Under the pieces are notes generated by a model. It had not been told where the DNA came from, did not search any database, and worked only from the letters and a program-made list of their open reading frames with translations. Source: Spirochaetaceae bacterium (GTDB lineage: Bacteria; Spirochaetota; Spirochaetia; Treponematales; Breznakiellaceae). From it: DNA of 35,540 nt. The stretch is taken from contig JAITEG010000131.1 of NCBI GenBank assembly GCA_031282145.1, positions 1-35,540 of the forward strand, given 5' to 3'. A program made the translations under genes and the position numbers. This document shows positions 1-8,954 of the stretch, piece by piece (within the stretch, counting starts at the first letter, position 1; each line of letters opens with the position of its first letter).

Positions 1-3000
1 TTGCTGGAGAGCATGGCGTCGATCTTTTCCTCAAAACTGTTCTGGGTGATGAACCGGTGGACAAAGACCTTCCGGGTCTGGCCGATGCGAAACGCCCGGT
101 CGGTGGCCTGGTTTTCCACCGCGGGGTTGTACCAGAGGTCGTAGTGGATAACCCGGCTGGCCGCGGTAAGGTTGAGGCCGAGGCCCCCGGCTTTAAGGCT
201 CACAAGGAGGATGGGGCTCGCGTTGTCGTTCTGGAAGCGGTCCAACACTTCATTCCGGCGGCTTTGGGTGAGGCCCCCGTGGTAGACCAGGGCCGCTTCG
301 TCCAGTTCCTTTTGGATGATGGCCGCGAGACACGAGAGGGTTTCCACGTATTGGCTGAAAACCAGGACCTTCTCCCGGTTGGCGAGGATTTCCTGGAGTA
401 AGGTCACGAGGAGCCGGGCCTTGCCCGAGAGCTCCGAGCGGGGGGGACTCTCCTTGTCGTAGACCCGGGGGTGATCGCAGACCTGTTTGAGGCTCGTAAG
501 GAGGGTCAGAATGAGGGCCCGGCGGTCCCGGGGATCCTCCACCTTTTCCGATTTTTTCATAATGTCCGCTACGATGCTCTCGTAGAGGGCGGCCTGCCCC
601 TTTTCTAGGGCCGCGTATTCGTTGCTGACCACCTTGTCCGGGAGGTCCGCGATAATGGTCTTGTCGGTTTTAAGCCGCCTGAGGAGGAAGGGGCCGGTGA
701 TCCGCCGGAGGGTCTCCGCCTTGTCCTTCTGCCGTAATACCTCAATGGGGGTTCTGAAAGCTTCCTTGAATTCCGCTGGGGTTCCCAGGTAGCCCGGGAG
801 CACGAAGTCGAAGAGGGAACGCATATCCTCCAGGCGGTTCTCCACGGGGGTTCCCGAAAGGGCCAGGCGGTACCGGGAACGGAACTGTTTCAGGGTTTTG
901 GAGCCCCGGGTTTCGGCATTTTTCATCAGGTGGGCCTCGTCGGCGATGAGGATGGAAAAGGTCCGGTTGACGAGTTTCTCCCGGTCCCGGACCGCGGTCT
1001 GGTAGGTGGTGAGGAACACCTCCCCCTCGTCACTGAGCCTGCGGCCGCTGCCGTGGTAGCGGACCACGGAGAGGGAGGGGGCGAAACGGCCCAGTTCCCG
1101 TTCCCAGTTCTCAAGGAGCGCCGCAGGAGCCACGATAAGGCAGCCCTCCCCTAAAAGCCCTTCCTCCTTAAGCCGGAGAACCACCGCGATAGACTGGACG
1201 GTTTTTCCGAGGCCCATGTCGTCCGCCAGGATACAGCCGAACCCGGAAAGGAGGAGGGAACAGATCCATCGGTAGCCCCGCTCCTGGTATTCCCGAAGCC
1301 CTGCCCGCAGTCCTCCAGGGACGGGAAAGGACCGCTCCGCAAAAAGGTTATGGATGATCTCCTCCGCGTCGAAGGAGAGGACACTGTCCCCGGAGAAATG
1401 GGCCTTGAGAAAATCGTTAATCGTGGGTTCCCGGGTTTGGGCGGTTTTAAGGATCCGGGCCAGTTCCGCCGGGTCCAGGCGGATAAATTTATCCCGGAAT
1501 TTAACCACCGCCTTTTTCTGCTTTACCAGGGCTCGAAATTCCTCGGGTGTTAAAACCTCGTCCCCGATGGCCACCTGCCACTGCCAGTCCAAAAGCTTAT
1601 CCAGGCTGAGGTAACTCACCAGGGCCCCAGCCTTTTTTGCCTCCCCCCGGAGGACCAACCGGGGCCGTAGCTCCCGGTGAAGGTTTTTGGGGAATACCAC
1701 GGCAATCCCCAGCCGGGAAAGCAGTGGGGCGGCGTTATCCAGAAACTCCGAGAGCCGGTCCTCCCCAAGAGCCACGGTGTTACGGGTCGTCAGGGCCGCC
1801 AGTTCCGGGAGGTAATTGGAAAGGGCCGTTGGAGCCCGGAGGACCTCAAGGGAACCGGTCTTTTTCACTGCGTCCTTCAGAGGGACCTTGTCGAGGCCTC
1901 CCTCCCCTTCCAAAAGGATCTCCATGGAAAGGGTAAAATCCGGAACCCGGCTCTCCTCCGCGGGGGGCTTCCGTTTCTCCGGCGGGGTTTTAAGGGTAAA
2001 TTGATACCGGAAGGCGGAAAAATCCGTCCTGAGGACCGAAAGCCAGTTGGCTATGGCCAATGGCATGCTCCTGAGGGCCGGGGACGCCACGTCCAGAACC
2101 GCACCCTGAAAAAAAAGATCCATCAGTTCCCGGAGATTCTTATTCCCCGTCGAAGTACCCTTGATCCGGGGGAAATAAAGCCGCTCCACCCATTGGGTGA
2201 GGAGCTCCGAGGAGATAAGATCCACCACACTTCGCCGGCTTGCGTAAGCGGGTTCCCCCTTGCCAGAAGCGGCTTTGGCGGGGAGCTTGGGGCTGAGCGG
2301 GGTTCCGGCCCCGCCCGGTTTCCGGGATTTCTTCCGGTCGGCAGTCAGGGGGAGCAGCCGGTCCTCGTATCGGGCGAGGGTATCAAGGCAGTCCCGGATC
2401 AGGGGAAGCCGGTCATAGGGGAGCCAGAGGAGCCGGAGCTTGTCCCCCTCCAGCAGGGGACAGGGGATAAGCGCCCCGGCGGAGCAGAGGAGGTTGAGGA
2501 ATTTGAAAAGGTAATAGAGGAAGGTATACGAGGCGGTACCGTCTTCAGAGGAAAAAGACCGGAACCGGATAAAGGCATCGTAAACCGAATAGGATTCCTC
2601 CTCGCCGGAGGGACTTTGCCGGATCAAGACCAGGTCCGCCCCGGGTTTTGCCCCGGCACATTGCAATGTCCAGCGGGATCGGGAGCAGCGATGTTCCTCG
2701 GCCTCGAGATCTCCGGCTTCATCCCAGGGGAGATACCGGGCGGCATAATGATAGAATTCCGCCAGGATCAGGGAAAAATCCCCTTCGCTGAAGGGGGGAT
2801 TTGGGGGGAGGAGGGAAAGGATCAGGTCCGTACAATGGGGGATCGCGGGAAATTCCGGGGGGGTACGGGGGATCTCCGGAGAAACCGTGGGGGTTTCCCG
2901 GGTGCCCCCGCGGGCCTCCACGGTAAAGGGCGGCGGCAGTTCCCGGTCCCCTCTCCCCAGGGCGAGGCCATACTTTTCCGCGACCTTCCGGAGGTCTATC

Positions 3001-3473
3001 CCTCGGAGACGGAAAAGCGCCTGGGGATCGGCGTCTATTTCCCGGGCGATAATATAGTACAGTGCCGCCATGTGCTTGCAGGGGTCCCCATAATCCGGGC
3101 AATTACAGGACCGTTTCATCTCCCGCCAGCGTTTAGGGATAAGGTTTATTCCTTCTTTTTTGAGTTTAACGAGGAAGGATTCGGGTAATTCCCCTGCGGC
3201 AATCCGGGCGAGCAGGGAGGGGTTCTCCTCCAGCAGCTTAAAAACCCGCTCCTTTTCCGGGAGGGGAGGAAAGGAGATCTCTACCTTGTAGAAGGGCCGA
3301 TAATTTCCCTTAACCTTGGCCGTTACCTTTCCGTCCCTGATCTCCAGGGAAAGGACCTTTCCAGTATTGGCATAAGTTTTTCCCCGGTCCAGCCGGGCCC
3401 CCATCTGATAACTGTCCAAGACATCGATGAACCATTTTCCCCAGGGAGTCCTGCCGTACGTTTGCCGTGCCAT
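1..3473 (-). CDS. SWIM zinc-finger SNF2-family helicase, 3' end cut by window edge
   Basis: This is a Swi2/Snf2-type DNA-dependent ATPase that probably remodels protein-DNA complexes or helps transcription or repair; its bacterial role is not certain. The frame is open from the ATG at 3473 to base 1, about 1157 residues, with no stop. A SWIM zinc finger (CxCx6CxH) lies at residues 123-134. The helicase core follows: DDMGLGKT Walker A near 751-758, DEAH at 845-848, and motif VI (RIGQTRKVFVHRF) near 1130. All three checkpoints are in the same frame, so the gene appears intact. Relatives usually end a few dozen residues after motif VI, so little is probably missing. No Shine-Dalgarno is seen; a TACAAT -10 box ends 7 bases before the ATG. 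It is divergent from the barrel gene at 3520. The long frame on the opposite strand is a shadow. Confidence 0.93.
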   Translation of the reverse strand, partial: MARQTYGRTPWGKWFIDVLDSYQMGARLDRGKTYANTGKVLSLEIRDGKVTAKVKGNYRPFYKVEISFPPLPEKERVFKLLEENPSLLARIAAGELPESFLVKLKKEGINLIPKRWREMKRSCNCPDYGDPCKHMAALYYIIAREIDADPQALFRLRGIDLRKVAEKYGLALGRGDRELPPPFTVEARGGTRETPTVSPEIPRTPPEFPAIPHCTDLILSLLPPNPPFSEGDFSLILAEFYHYAARYLPWDEAGDLEAEEHRCSRSRWTLQCAGAKPGADLVLIRQSPSGEEESYSVYDAFIRFRSFSSEDGTASYTFLYYLFKFLNLLCSAGALIPCPLLEGDKLRLLWLPYDRLPLIRDCLDTLARYEDRLLPLTADRKKSRKPGGAGTPLSPKLPAKAASGKGEPAYASRRSVVDLISSELLTQWVERLYFPRIKGTSTGNKNLRELMDLFFQGAVLDVASPALRSMPLAIANWLSVLRTDFSAFRYQFTLKTPPEKRKPPAEESRVPDFTLSMEILLEGEGGLDKVPLKDAVKKTGSLEVLRAPTALSNYLPELAALTTRNTVALGEDRLSEFLDNAAPLLSRLGIAVVFPKNLHRELRPRLVLRGEAKKAGALVSYLSLDKLLDWQWQVAIGDEVLTPEEFRALVKQKKAVVKFRDKFIRLDPAELARILKTAQTREPTINDFLKAHFSGDSVLSFDAEEIIHNLFAERSFPVPGGLRAGLREYQERGYRWICSLLLSGFGCILADDMGLGKTVQSIAVVLRLKEEGLLGEGCLIVAPAALLENWERELGRFAPSLSVVRYHGSGRRLSDEGEVFLTTYQTAVRDREKLVNRTFSILIADEAHLMKNAETRGSKTLKQFRSRYRLALSGTPVENRLEDMRSLFDFVLPGYLGTPAEFKEAFRTPIEVLRQKDKAETLRRITGPFLLRRLKTDKTIIADLPDKVVSNEYAALEKGQAALYESIVADIMKKSEKVEDPRDRRALILTLLTSLKQVCDHPRVYDKESPPRSELSGKARLLVTLLQEILANREKVLVFSQYVETLSCLAAIIQKELDEAALVYHGGLTQSRRNEVLDRFQNDNASPILLVSLKAGGLGLNLTAASRVIHYDLWYNPAVENQATDRAFRIGQTRKVFVHRFITQNSFEEKIDAMLSS

Positions 3474-3480
3474 ATTCCGG

Positions 3481-3510
3481 ATTGTATCACAGAATCAAAG
3501 CTGATACACT
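3481..3510. promoter_or_regulatory. Interlocked divergent promoter pair
   Basis: The 46 bases between the two divergent starts hold both promoters. On the minus strand TACAAT (3486-3481) ends 7 bases before the SNF2 ATG at 3473. On the plus strand TACACT (3505-3510) ends 9 bases before the ATG at 3520, with TTGTAT (3482-3487) 17 bases upstream as a weak -35. The plus -35 lies on the minus -10, and the minus -35 position (GTGTAT, 3509-3504) lies on the plus -10. The two promoters could therefore not easily be occupied together. The -10 matches are good and the -35 matches weak. Confidence 0.5.
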
Positions 3511-3519
3511 AAGCCGGTT

Positions 3520-5214
3520 ATGATTTTTTCACCCCGGGCCTTTTTACGGCGGCTCACCACCCTCCGGGTGAGTCCCCTGGCCTTGCTTTTCGTGGTTGTT
3601 CGCCTTTCCGCCGACCCCATGGTAATGCTGTCCCCGGGGAACCCCCTTTTGGAGGACCTTCGGTTCCTGCTCCGGGAGGGGGGCATAAGTTTTACCTCCC
3701 TTACCCCGCCTTTTTCGGGATATGAAATCCGGGAAATCCTCAAAGACCTCAACCCCGAGGGACTTTCCGGTCCCGCGGAGGCCGCCTATGACCGGATCCA
3801 AGAAGCCCTCAATCCAAAACTGCTGCTCCCCCGGGGTATCTTCAACCTATCCCTGGGAGCGGAAGCCGCCCCGGAACTCCGCCTCCGGACCAATAAAAAG
3901 GTATACTGGACCCACGGGATTCATGACAGCCCGGCCTTTTTGAAAATTCCGGTGAACTTGTATTTTACCGATTACCTCGTCCTTAACGCCGAACCGGCGT
4001 TGACTTCGGAGCCCTCCGCCTATGAGGATGAAGGGGTGTTCTGGAATACCAATCTCCCCTACCTGCCGGAGCGGGTGGATCTCAACCTGCCCCTCCGGGC
4101 CTTTGCCGCCGCCGCCGGGCCCTGGTGGAGTTTTCAAATAGGCCGGGACCGCCTTTCCTTTGGACCGGGTAAGACCGGGAACCTTGCCCTTTCGGACTCC
4201 CCGGATTTTTATGATTTTGCGCGGGTTTCCTTTTTTGCTCCCGTTTTTAAGTACACGTTTTTGATAAGCCAATTACCCCTTGCCACGGATACCCTTTTCG
4301 CCCCGGGATTCGGCCCGGCTTCTTCCGGGGAGCTTACCCAAACCACCCAGCGCTACCTTTATCTGCACCGCCTGGACCTGCGCTTTTTCCGCCGGTTTTC
4401 CCTGGGTCTTACCGAGGGGATCCTGGCCGGCAATTCGCCCCCGGAACTCAGGTTTTTTACCCCCCTCGGGCTCTTTCATTCCTTTTTTGCCTGGAACGAT
4501 TATGAAAGCTGGCAGGGAGGAAAAATCGGAGAACCGACCGGGGAGGGTTCCCTCGTGGGTTCCCTCTTTTCGCTGGACCTGGAATGGGCCCTTATGCCGG
4601 GGCTGGCCCTCTACGGCCAACTGGTGATGAACGAATTTTCCACCCCCTATGAAAAAAACCGGTGGCCCGATACCCAGCCTCCCAACGGTCTGGGGTATTT
4701 GGCGGGCCTTGAGTATACCCCCAAATTTAAGTCCTGGCGGGCTTCTTTTTATGGGGAAGCGGTCTATACCGATCCCTATTTGTATGTTCTCTCAAGCCCC
4801 TTTGCCAGCTTTATCTCCATGCGCCGGCTCCCGGAACTGGGGGAAAAGGAACTCCGCTATCAGTGGGTTGGTCATCCCCAGGGACGGGATACCCTGCTTA
4901 TCGCCCTGGGAGCGGATTTTTTGCGGGACCCCTGGGGCTTTGGCCTCGACCTCTCCTTTGCCCGCCGGGGGGAACATACCGTACAGTGGGACTGGTCCGC
5001 GGGGAAGGATAGTTTCAATGAAATAAGCCCCACGGGAAGGCCGGAAAATATTTTTACCGTCCAGGGGGAACTGGCCTGGAAAGTACTCCCCGGATTCAGG
5101 GTGAAGTTCTATACCGCCCTCTCCATGATTTTTGATCTTCACCATCAAGAAAGGGCTGCCCCGGAATTCGGCTTTGAGACGGCCCTCTCCCTCTCCTATT
5201 CCCGGACCTTCTGA
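3520..5214 (+). CDS. Outer-membrane beta-barrel protein, Wzi-like (capsule assembly family)
   Basis: A 564-residue protein with a basic N-terminus and a hydrophobic segment ending in a likely signal-peptidase site (RLSA/DP, about residues 30-34). It continues with alternating polar/aromatic strands and ends in Phe, as outer-membrane barrels do. The central region, GRDRLSFGPGKTGNLALSD, followed by a Leu-rich RLDLR strand and a FFTPLGLFHSF segment, resembles the Wzi/Caps_assemb_Wzi family, which anchors or assembles surface polysaccharide. That assignment is from remembered family motifs and is less certain than the barrel call. It stands alone on the plus strand, divergent from the SNF2 gene, and its last 19 bases overlap the end of the convergent DEAD-box gene. 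The start is supported by a -10 box at 3505-3510; no Shine-Dalgarno is visible. Confidence 0.7.
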   Translation: MIFSPRAFLRRLTTLRVSPLALLFVVVRLSADPMVMLSPGNPLLEDLRFLLREGGISFTSLTPPFSGYEIREILKDLNPEGLSGPAEAAYDRIQEALNPKLLLPRGIFNLSLGAEAAPELRLRTNKKVYWTHGIHDSPAFLKIPVNLYFTDYLVLNAEPALTSEPSAYEDEGVFWNTNLPYLPERVDLNLPLRAFAAAAGPWWSFQIGRDRLSFGPGKTGNLALSDSPDFYDFARVSFFAPVFKYTFLISQLPLATDTLFAPGFGPASSGELTQTTQRYLYLHRLDLRFFRRFSLGLTEGILAGNSPPELRFFTPLGLFHSFFAWNDYESWQGGKIGEPTGEGSLVGSLFSLDLEWALMPGLALYGQLVMNEFSTPYEKNRWPDTQPPNGLGYLAGLEYTPKFKSWRASFYGEAVYTDPYLYVLSSPFASFISMRRLPELGEKELRYQWVGHPQGRDTLLIALGADFLRDPWGFGLDLSFARRGEHTVQWDWSAGKDSFNEISPTGRPENIFTVQGELAWKVLPGFRVKFYTALSMIFDLHHQERAAPEFGFETALSLSYSRTF

Positions 5215-6416
5215 GGAGGGCTTGACGGGGCCGCAATTTTGGAAGGCGCTTTTTTCTCAAGGGGCTCGGGGCTGCATACCTGTCCGTGATAAAGGATCTT
5301 GGGATACATAGTGATCCCCAATTTTTTTTCCAGCCGGGCCAGGCGGCGCATCTCATCCGCATCCCCGATGGTGATCATGATCCCCCGTTTGCCGGCCCGG
5401 CCGGTACGGCCCGCCCGGTGGATGTAGGGGCCCGCTTCAACAGGAACATCCAGGGCAATCACGTGGGTAATATCCGGAATGTCCAGGCCCCGGGCGGCAA
5501 GATCGCTGGAAATCAGGATCGGAATCTTTCCGGAACGAAAGCCGTCGATGGCTTCTTTCCGGTTCTTTTTGTCCATGTCTCCGTAAAGGCCCGCTACGCT
5601 CAGGTGATGATACTGGAGCTGGGAAACAATATTTCCCAGCTGTCCGGACCGGCCTGAAAAAACCAGGACCTTCTTCGGTTTCACCGCGGCGAGCAAAGAA
5701 CGGAGGTGCTGGATCTTCCGCCGTTCCTCGCAAAAAAAAGCCCAATGTTCTATCCGGTTCCGGAGGATCTCCTCCCCGCCGGTTTCCAAAAAAACTGGCC
5801 CTTCCCCCATAAAGGGCGAGAGCAGGTCCCGGCTTTTGGAGGAGAGGGTGGCGGAACAGGCCGTAGTCTGCCGATCCCGGTTTATGAAGGCCAGCAATTC
5901 CCGGGTATCGCCGGCAAGCTCCTCCGCAAAAAGCCGGTCCCCTTCGTCCAAAACCAGGGCGCTGAGATTCCCCAGCCTAAGTTTTTTCATCCGGACCAAG
6001 ATCAAAAGACGGCCGGGATTACCGACGATTACCCGGGGCTTTTCCCGTTTAAGGGCGTCTATCTGCCGATCCAGGTTGGCGGAACCGATGACGAGATTTA
6101 CTTTGAGCCGCCGCTCCCCTCCCTCGAGGAGAAAATCCGCCTCCTTTTTGATCTGGGAACATAATTCCAGGGTGGGGGCGAGGACGAGGAGTTCCGGCCC
6201 CCGCTCTACCGGGACGGAATCAAAAAGGGTCTGAAACAGGGGCAGAAGGTACGCAAAGGTTTTGCCCGTTCCCGTAGCGGAACAGAACAACACATTGTTG
6301 CCCGCCAAAAGGGAAGGGATAACCAGTTTTTGGATAGGGGTAGGTTCCCGGATATTCCTCCCCGTGAGTTTTTCGATAAACCCGGGGCTCACCCCCAGGG
6401 AGGCAAAGGATTCCAT
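5196..6416 (-). CDS. DEAD-box-family RNA helicase with atypical motifs
   Basis: A 406-residue two-domain RNA helicase, probably acting in ribosome assembly, RNA decay or cold adaptation; the exact role cannot be read from sequence. Visible motifs are PTPIQ (Q motif, 25-29), SATGTGKT (46-53), APTLEL (80-85, usually PTREL), NPGR (133-136, usually TPGR), DEGD (157-160, usually DEAD), SAT (188-190), ARGLD near 308-312 and HRAGRTGR (333-340). The catalytic Asp-Glu and Walker Lys are kept, so ATPase activity is plausible despite the substitutions. The C-terminal tail is short. It lies 12 bases after the glycosyltransferase stop; an AAGGGG Shine-Dalgarno overlaps that stop, so the two are probably co-transcribed. 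The 3' end overlaps the convergent barrel gene by 19 bases. Confidence 0.9.
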   Translation of the reverse strand: MESFASLGVSPGFIEKLTGRNIREPTPIQKLVIPSLLAGNNVLFCSATGTGKTFAYLLPLFQTLFDSVPVERGPELLVLAPTLELCSQIKKEADFLLEGGERRLKVNLVIGSANLDRQIDALKREKPRVIVGNPGRLLILVRMKKLRLGNLSALVLDEGDRLFAEELAGDTRELLAFINRDRQTTACSATLSSKSRDLLSPFMGEGPVFLETGGEEILRNRIEHWAFFCEERRKIQHLRSLLAAVKPKKVLVFSGRSGQLGNIVSQLQYHHLSVAGLYGDMDKKNRKEAIDGFRSGKIPILISSDLAARGLDIPDITHVIALDVPVEAGPYIHRAGRTGRAGKRGIMITIGDADEMRRLARLEKKLGITMYPKILYHGQVCSPEPLEKKAPSKIAAPSSPPQKVRE

Positions 6417-6428
6417 ACCTACAACCCC

Positions 6429-7682
6429 TTATGATTTTTTTGGGGGAAAACTTTTAATGGCCGCCCGGTATATTTGTACCAGTTTTTCCGTTAGGGAATC
6501 AATGGTCCAGGCTTTGGCGTGGACCTTCGCCTCGGCGGCTTTTCGCTGATAAAGGTCCGGATCCTCCAGTAAATCAAAAACCCGCCGGGTAAATTCTTCC
6601 GGGTCGTTTTTTACCATAAAGCCCCCGTTATTGCCGCCCATCACCATGATGGTACCCATCTCACCGATGGCTACCACCGGCGTACCGGACAACATGGCTT
6701 CAATGGTTACCAATCCCTGGGTTTCGGTTAACGAAGGAAACACAAATATATGGGAGATAGCATAGGTTAAGGCCAGGTCTTGCCGGGACAGGTATCCGGT
6801 AAAGACACAGTGCTCCTCAATACCTTGTTCCTCACATTCCTTTTGAAAATAGGAGAGATCCGGCCCATTACCGACGAACAAAAAAACCGTTTCCGGGTGT
6901 TTTTCCCGGATCCGGGGTACCAAGGCCAGCAAAAAGTCCAGATTTTTTTCCTTGGCGATCCGGCCGGCGAATAGTAATATCCGTTTCCCCTTTAAAGCAG
7001 GATATTTTTGTTCCATAATATTTCTAAAGCGATCCACTTCCGCTCTTTCGTGTTCAAAGATTCTGGGATCTATCCCGGTGGGTAAGAGGTGGATCTGTTT
7101 TTTTATGTTATACTTTTTAATAACCTCCCGGATCTGAACCGTGGGCACAATGATCAAATACGCCTTGTTGATGACATATTTAAGGTAACGGCGGGCGAAA
7201 AATTTAAGCAGAAACACCGGAACCATGGGGAAATAATTTACCGCGTAATCTTCCCAGAGGGTATGAAAAGTGTATACCGCGGGAAGGTTATTCCGTCTGG
7301 CATATTGAAACCCAAATTCGGCAATGACAAATTCAGAATTAATGTGGAGTATATCCGGGGCAAACAGGTCGATCTGTTTGGATACCCAAAACCACTTATG
7401 CAGTTTTGCAAGCCGGTCTTCCTTGGAAAGAAACAGGGGCATGGAAGGGACCCGTATTACCTCGGGTTCCCCGCTCTTGCGCTCCCCCGGAACATATACG
7501 TTGGGATGCTCGTGCTCCGATTCCGAGGCGATCCGCTCCACCGAAGCCGCATCGGGATAAAAGGAACAAACGATCAACACCTCGTGACCGGCCCGCAGGA
7601 GGGCATGGGAAAAGGAATCCACCGATACGGTAACGCCGTTAACCCGGGGCCAATAGGCGTCGGTAAACATAACGATTTTCAT
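6429..7682 (-). CDS. GT4-family glycosyltransferase, likely glycolipid synthesis
   Basis: A 417-residue GT-B fold transferase. The N-terminal Rossmann domain opens MKIVMFTDAYWPRVNGV, the acceptor loop typical of diacylglycerol glucosyl- and mannosyltransferases. The C-terminal domain has FAGRIAKEKNLDFLL, a VGNGPD turn and the E-x7-E donor-binding motif in ETQGLVTIEAM. By similarity it probably adds a sugar from a nucleotide-sugar to a membrane lipid (monoglycosyl-diacylglycerol synthase type), but the substrate is inferred. An in-frame ATG six codons upstream (7700) exists. I prefer 7682 because family members begin with this motif and a TATATT -10-like box (7696-7691) ends 8 bases before it. 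The DEAD-box helicase follows in the same transcript. Confidence 0.88.
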   Translation of the reverse strand: MKIVMFTDAYWPRVNGVTVSVDSFSHALLRAGHEVLIVCSFYPDAASVERIASESEHEHPNVYVPGERKSGEPEVIRVPSMPLFLSKEDRLAKLHKWFWVSKQIDLFAPDILHINSEFVIAEFGFQYARRNNLPAVYTFHTLWEDYAVNYFPMVPVFLLKFFARRYLKYVINKAYLIIVPTVQIREVIKKYNIKKQIHLLPTGIDPRIFEHERAEVDRFRNIMEQKYPALKGKRILLFAGRIAKEKNLDFLLALVPRIREKHPETVFLFVGNGPDLSYFQKECEEQGIEEHCVFTGYLSRQDLALTYAISHIFVFPSLTETQGLVTIEAMLSGTPVVAIGEMGTIMVMGGNNGGFMVKNDPEEFTRRVFDLLEDPDLYQRKAAEAKVHAKAWTIDSLTEKLVQIYRAAIKSFPPKKS

Positions 7683-7690
7683 ATAGGTTG

Positions 7691-7696
7691 AATATA
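7691..7696 (-). promoter_or_regulatory. Candidate -10 box for the glycosyltransferase
   Basis: TATATT on the minus strand ends 8 bases before the ATG at 7682, matching the close -10 spacing seen at other genes here. There is no convincing -35 at 16-18 bases, so this rests on the -10 alone. Confidence 0.3.
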
Positions 7697-7716
7697 ACAT
7701 ATTTGGGGCGTTTTTT

Positions 7717-7761
7717 ATAGGGATTTTCCCAAAAGCCGGTTGGTTTTGGGAAAATCCCTAT
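7717..7761. repeat. Perfect 18-bp inverted repeat between divergent genes
   Basis: Arms ATAGGGATTTTCCCAAAA (7717-7734) and its exact reverse complement (7744-7761) flank a 9-base spacer. It lies between the divergent glycosyltransferase and oxidoreductase genes and ends 3 bases before the -35 box at 7765. It lacks a downstream T-run on either strand, so it is not an ordinary terminator. A large operator or a mobile palindromic repeat are the likeliest explanations. Confidence 0.85.
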
Positions 7762-7764
7762 GGT

Positions 7765-7793
7765 TTGACGATTTTACGCGGATTTGATATAAC
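7765..7793 (+). promoter_or_regulatory. Sigma-70-type promoter of the oxidoreductase/symporter/IorA unit
   Basis: TTGACG (7765-7770), a 17-base spacer and TATAAC (7788-7793). The predicted start near 7800 leaves about 25 bases of leader containing GAGGAGGA (7813-7820) 4 bases before the ATG at 7825. This is the conventional, leadered design. Confidence 0.75.
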
Positions 7794-7824
7794 CGTAAGG
7801 GCCTGAGTAAACGAGGAGGAGTCT

Positions 7825-8889
7825 ATGATAAGGATCGGTATCATCGGTATGGGTATCCGCGGGACTATGTTTGCGGATACTATTGGGCAGAATCAATACG
7901 CGGAACTAGCCGCCTTTGCGGAATTTAACGATTCCACCCGGGAAAAAGCCAAAGCCTGCTATCAGGTAACGGCTTACCGGGATTACCGGGAACTGATCGA
8001 TAAAGAAAAGATGGATGCGGTCATCGTATCCACTCCGGATTTTCTGCATAAGGACGCGGTTATCTGTGCGGCAAACCGGGGCCTCCATATTCTCTGCGAG
8101 AAACCCTTTTCCACATCCTCAGCGGAATGTGAAGAAATGGCAGCGGCCATTGAAAAAAATAACGTAAAATGTCTGGTGGCCTTTGAAAATCACTGGAACC
8201 TTCCCGTGGTTTCCGCGAAAAATGAGATCGAAAGCGGCGCCATCGGCAATATTCTGAATATAAACGGCAGGTTAAACGATACCCTGTTTGTTCCCACGGA
8301 ATTGCTCCCCTGGGCCAGAAAGGGCTCCTCCGTCGGCTGGTTTCTCTTTCCCCACATGGTGGATATGATAAGCTGGCTTTCGGGCAAAATCGTGGCAAGC
8401 GTTTATGCGGTGGGAACCAAGAAAAAATTGCTTTCCTTGGGTATTGACCTCTATGACAGTATACAAACGATCCTCAACTATACCGACGGAACCCATTCCA
8501 CCATCTGCTCCAGCTGGGTACTGCCCAATTCCATGCCCCTTATCTATGATTTAAAAGTGGAAATCATAGGAACCGAGGGGGCCCTGTATCTTGATACGAA
8601 TGATCAGATGCTGCGGAAGGGAACCGGCAGCGCCTATACCCATGTCCACACCCTGGGAACCAGGATCAACGGGCTGGCCACCGGGGGCGCTAATTTTATG
8701 GTCCATTATTTTGTGGACGCCCTGCGCAAAAATGAGGTCATAGAGGCCAATGAAAAGGCCGGCCTTATCAATACCCGGATCGTGGAAGCCATACATCGGT
8801 CTTTAGAAAGCGGGAAGGTGGAAGAACTGCCGGCGGAACAGCCCTATCCCGGCGTTACTGGTATTAATTCTCCAAATCTGATAGGATAA
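7825..8889 (+). CDS. Gfo/Idh/MocA-family NAD(P)-dependent oxidoreductase
   Basis: A 354-residue dehydrogenase of the glucose-fructose oxidoreductase / inositol dehydrogenase family. The N-terminal Rossmann fold opens IRIGIIGMGIRG (GxGxxG-type nucleotide site). The characteristic CEKPFS motif lies near residues 92-97. The C-terminal alpha/beta domain contains the WFLFPHMVDMISWLSG stretch, whose His-Asp pair is commonly catalytic. It should oxidise or epimerise a sugar, inositol or related polyol, but the substrate is unknown. It is the first gene of a unit with a strong promoter and Shine-Dalgarno, followed 65 bases later by a symporter that may import its substrate. No terminator is visible between them. 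Confidence 0.9.
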   Translation: MIRIGIIGMGIRGTMFADTIGQNQYAELAAFAEFNDSTREKAKACYQVTAYRDYRELIDKEKMDAVIVSTPDFLHKDAVICAANRGLHILCEKPFSTSSAECEEMAAAIEKNNVKCLVAFENHWNLPVVSAKNEIESGAIGNILNINGRLNDTLFVPTELLPWARKGSSVGWFLFPHMVDMISWLSGKIVASVYAVGTKKKLLSLGIDLYDSIQTILNYTDGTHSTICSSWVLPNSMPLIYDLKVEIIGTEGALYLDTNDQMLRKGTGSAYTHVHTLGTRINGLATGGANFMVHYFVDALRKNEVIEANEKAGLINTRIVEAIHRSLESGKVEELPAEQPYPGVTGINSPNLIG

Positions 8890-8954
8890 AATAGTATAAA
8901 AATTGGTTTTTGGGAAACATTTCATCATTATTCACCGGCACAAGGAAGGAACCG

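Noticed and set aside
1677-3188. 503-residue open frame on the plus strand
   Set aside because: Shadow of the SNF2 gene. The translation is rich in Gly, Pro and Arg with no domain, and the minus frame carries SWIM and helicase motifs throughout.
8910-8954. Upstream start for the symporter
   Set aside because: It begins with TTG and has no ribosome-binding site; ATG 8955 has an ideally spaced AAGGAAGGA.
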